Positions 1 to 64,000 of a stretch of 64,000 nucleotides of DNA are shown here, piece by piece. The DNA lies in the NCBI RefSeq assembly GCF_014805685.1, contig NC_060887.1, positions 30,039,963 to 30,103,962 on the forward strand. The letters are read 5' to 3'. The translations under genes were made by a program, and so were the position numbers. Position 1 is the stretch's first letter. Each line of letters opens with the position of its first letter. This stretch comes from Silurus meridionalis (taxonomy: Eukaryota; Chordata; Actinopteri; Siluriformes; Siluridae). The notes under the pieces were generated by a model that ran no database searches, had not been told where the DNA came from, and saw only the letters and a list, made by a program, of their open reading frames with translations.

Positions 1-60868
<60,868 letters not shown>

Positions 60869-62259
60869 AATGTTTTGAGGGCTGAAGATCCTTAATAGTG
60901 TAAACAACTAAAAAAACAAAAATTAGAAATTAAAGTAATTTCCTATGATCATATAAAAACCCATACTGTTTGTAATCAGGCCTAATATCTAAAAAACAAA
61001 ATAAAATTTTTCCGAGGGCTCAAGTACAATCACATCCTGACTCATGTAAGACTTTCAAGAATTACAGATGCTGCTTGTTTTTCTTTTATTACTAAAATAT
61101 TTGATTTGTAGTTTAAAGAATGTTAGCATGACTCTCTTTCATTTTAGGCAGGTTTAAAATTCCAAAATCAATCCTAAAATACACTACCTTTATTGTCAGA
61201 TGCAGGAATCTTTTGGTCCAGAAGAGCTTTTTTCTTCTTTTTTCCTAAAATATTGTTGTATTAAATCTCTAGCGGTTTTGCTTTTTCCCTGTTGTTCTCA
61301 TTTTCGTTTATTCCCAACTCTTCGAAGACCTCTTTGCATGTCTATTCCTTTTTCAATGTTGCTCACAGTTGTAACACAGTTTCCGTAGTAAGAATTATGA
61401 AGCCACTTTTCACACTGTTTGGTGTTTTCTCTTTAATGGAGGGGGATTTGTAGACTTGTGGCAGCATCTGAAAGTCATACAATTGGAGGACAAACCACTG
61501 GGCCACAGCTGCGATGTCAGCCATTAGCTGTGTCAATTTGTTATTGACAATGCTCAGTGCCCACCCACTGGCCTGTGTGCCAATCCAGAGAGGAAGGGGG
61601 AAGTATAGAGGTTCAATTCAGTTCCTTTTGCAAGAGGACTGTTTGTGCAAGTGTAATCCTATAAAGAAATTCTTCAGAAGACGGATTTCGGAGGCGTTTA
61701 TTTAATAAAGTGTGTCAATAGGGAAGGGCCAGGGGCCATGCGGCCAAACCAATATCATTAGACAAAACCTTTAACTTTTGGGGGAAGATACAAACACAGC
61801 TGCCTCCACCCTACTACTTCCTGTAGTCTACAAAGTCTTCTTCATTCTGTGTCACACACAGCCATAGATGAGACATGGTAAAGTCAACACAGCAATATAG
61901 TTCTCGCAGTAAACTAACCTTTTTAAATCTGACCTGTAAACGAAAGATTTTTGCTCTGTGTCAAACATTTGTGTTGTCTTCCGGAAAAAACAATGTCAAA
62001 GTGACAGTTTTTAAAAGGACAGGGTTTCCTGAATTTGCATTTTCTTTTTCCATTTTGTATGTTTTTTAATTACACATAAAGTATTGTGTTTTTTTTTCAT
62101 AATTCGAGATTCTATATAATATTCACTGTAAGACATCAACGCACAGCTTGTCTAAAAATACAACTACTATATACTGAATTGTTTCACAAACATGTAATAG
62201 TAAGGTAAAAGGGTAAAGGGGGTTTTTCTTGTCACATATTATTTCAACCTAGTACAATA
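60869..62259. other. Region upstream of sspo exon 1
   Basis: This is where the sspo promoter and any 5' untranslated exon should lie. I see no convincing TATA box with initiator and no coding exon. Open frames at 61200-61388 and 61514-61705 resemble no protein I know. The block at 61430-61740 is less AT-rich than its surroundings. Confidence 0.5.
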
Positions 62260-62435
62260 TTATCTTCGCATATCCCAGTGATGTTAGGAACCTGGGGTCA
62301 GCCATGATACAGTGCCCCTGGAGCACTGAGAGTTAAGGACCTTGCTCAAAGGCCCAAGAGCAGCAGACGGGCAATACTGGGGCTTGAACTCGATCAGTAA
62401 CCCAGAGCCACCATTGAGCTACCACTATCTGTTTA
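62260..62435 (-). mobile_element. tRNA-derived SINE, minus strand
   Basis: On the minus strand: AGTGGTAGCTCAATGGTGGC (A-box), CGAGTTCAAGCCCCAGT (B-box), then TTTGAGCAAGGTCCTTAACT and CTGACCCCAGGTTCCTAACA. This layout resembles the fish tRNA-headed SINEs of the HE1/V-SINE type. Confidence 0.78.
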
Positions 62436-62799
62436 ACCCTCTAACAAAAATTAATACAACCTTATAAATGTTGTCTACCTTCATGTTAACTTAACTGGAC
62501 CCATATAATTACTAAATCAATGTAAGTAGAATGTCAAGGAATTTTATTAATACTTTTTTTGATTTTCAGTAACTGTTGTATACTGGTCAGGGTTGTGTAG
62601 ATCCAGAAACTGGGAGTTAAGCAGGCACGATGCACCAACACATTCACACCTATTAAAAAAAAAAAAAAGCTATAAACTATAATAGAGAAAATAAAAGTTT
62701 TTTTAAAGGAAATTTTGTCAGAACATGATCACAGAGATACGTGGTAGATTATCCTACACCACTACTATCTTGATTAAAGTTTACAGACACCTGGTAATA

Positions 62800-63290
62800 A
62801 GTATGTTATGGTCTTTATGAGCATCGCATTCCACATTTAGTACCAATTTGCTTTTATAATAGCCTCCACTCTTATGGGAAGATGATCCACTAGATTTTTG
62901 AGTGTGCACATGGATGTTTGTGTCCATGAGCCAGAAGGGTGTCAGTAAAGTCAGGTACTGATGTAGGTGAGGAGGCCTTGAGTCAGCCAGTGTTCCAATT
63001 CATTCCAAATGTATTCAGTAGGGATGAGATCAGAGCTTGATAGCAGGCCCATTTAAGATCCTCTTCAAACAACGTAAACCATATCTTCATAGAGCTCACT
63101 TTGTGCACAGGGGCATTGTCATGCTGGAACAGGTGTGGGTTTCCAAGTTTAAGTGGACGCAAAATTGTATTATACCACATCCAGAGGTGCCCTAACCATT
63201 GTGCACCTCCAGCTTTGTGGTAACAGTATGGAGACGAAACACATATGACAGGAAAGGTCAGGTGTCCCAATACTTGTCGATATACAGTAC
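62800..63290 (-). mobile_element. Tc1-like transposase fragment
   Basis: The minus-strand translation contains LKLGNPHLFQHDNAPVHKVS, with the HDNAPVH motif that carries the second catalytic Asp of Tc1 transposases. Degraded DNA for the EHLWDELEH region follows. It is frameshifted and truncated. The rest of the window to 64000 shows no recognisable feature. Confidence 0.8.
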
Positions 63291-64000
63291 TGTACTTCCC
63301 TATATTTCATTTATATTACCTTACATGAAAAAGGCAAATAAGTAAAGGAAATTGTGATCAAGGAAATACAGGAAAGTGTGATGCATTATGAAGCCATTAG
63401 CTGAAAGGTATATTTCAGCTTATAAAGATACATTTCAGCAAACAGGAATTACTCAAGCACCTAGTAGTCGAGACAATATCCAAACTAATAAATAATAAAA
63501 CTAATTATTATTGCAGCCAAAGGAGAATAGCAAAACTGGTTCAAGCTGACAGGAAACCTACAGTAACTTAAATAATCATGCAGCCAGAGTAAGCAGGAAA
63601 TCGACTAAGAATACATAGCATGTGGAATCTTAAGAATGACCTCTAGGTAAAATATTGCTTGCTGTCCAGTTTTAATGAGTTCACTGTAGTCTCATATTCC
63701 AGTTGTCAGTTGATCCAATGAATGGGTTCTGTTGCTGTAGCTCATTCGCCAACAAGTTTTAATGTGTTGTGCATACTGAGATGCTTTTCTACTAAACTGC
63801 GCAGGTGATCTTTTTTAAACCCAATCTAAAATGTAGAAAATGCACTACTTGAATATACGACACCTATTGTATTACTTATTACATGTGTAGTTTATGCAAA
63901 TTTTTGCTTAGGATCATAAAGGGTTTTTATAAAGGTGCCAATAATTCCAGAGGGCACTGTAATACTGTAATTTGAGTGAGCCATTAAAATGTCAGCGTGG

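Noticed and set aside
61200..61705. Two 62-63 codon open frames upstream of sspo as a possible neighbouring gene
   Set aside because: No homology, no splice-site pattern and composition like the surrounding non-coding DNA.

Overview
This window comes from a vertebrate genome, almost certainly a teleost fish. It has small vertebrate-type exons with GT-AG introns, long (TA)n, (CA)n, (GATA)n and (TGGA)n arrays, Tc1, hAT and RTE-type mobile elements, and tRNA-derived SINEs. The repeat families suggest an ostariophysan such as a catfish, but that is an inference.

Nearly the whole window (60868 down to base 1, minus strand) is one gene, SCO-spondin (sspo). The gene runs off the left edge before its stop codon. 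I placed 83 consecutive coding exons by eye, using AG/GT boundaries and reading-frame continuity. They total about 12.85 kb, or roughly 4,280 codons, and the frame stays open throughout. One junction (exon 6/7) needs a choice between two donors. The protein order is: signal peptide; EMI; VWD1-C8-TIL; VWD2-C8-TIL-TIL; VWD3-C8-TIL; nine LDLa repeats; two thrombospondin type 1 repeats (TSR); TIL/VWC; a third TSR and VWC; a Thr/Pro linker; F5/8C-1; LDLa; a 22-nt microexon; F5/8C-2; LDLa; a Gly-Ser-Pro linker; LDLa; then TSRs interleaved with repeated TIL-VWC-TSR cassettes. Twenty TSRs and twelve LDLa repeats are visible before the edge, where another TIL begins.

From family knowledge, SCO-spondin is a giant glycoprotein secreted by the subcommissural organ and floor plate. 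It assembles into the Reissner fibre in cerebrospinal fluid. The N-terminal EMI/VWD part is the likely multimerisation region, and the cysteine-rich remainder the likely ligand-binding and fibre-forming part.

The introns hold most of the mobile DNA. There are five fragments of one RTE-like LINE family, two on the plus strand and three on the minus. A tRNA-Glu-headed SINE carries the same 3' tail as that LINE. Other SINEs, a hAT element in intron 1 with decayed transposase, several Tc1 remnants, many short inverted-repeat elements and a perfect 93-bp-arm palindrome are also present. The 3.1 kb upstream of the first coding exon contains only a SINE and a Tc1 fragment. I found no second protein-coding gene, functional RNA gene or CRISPR array, and no wholly new system. 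The notable points are the architecture of this gene and some structured repeats.
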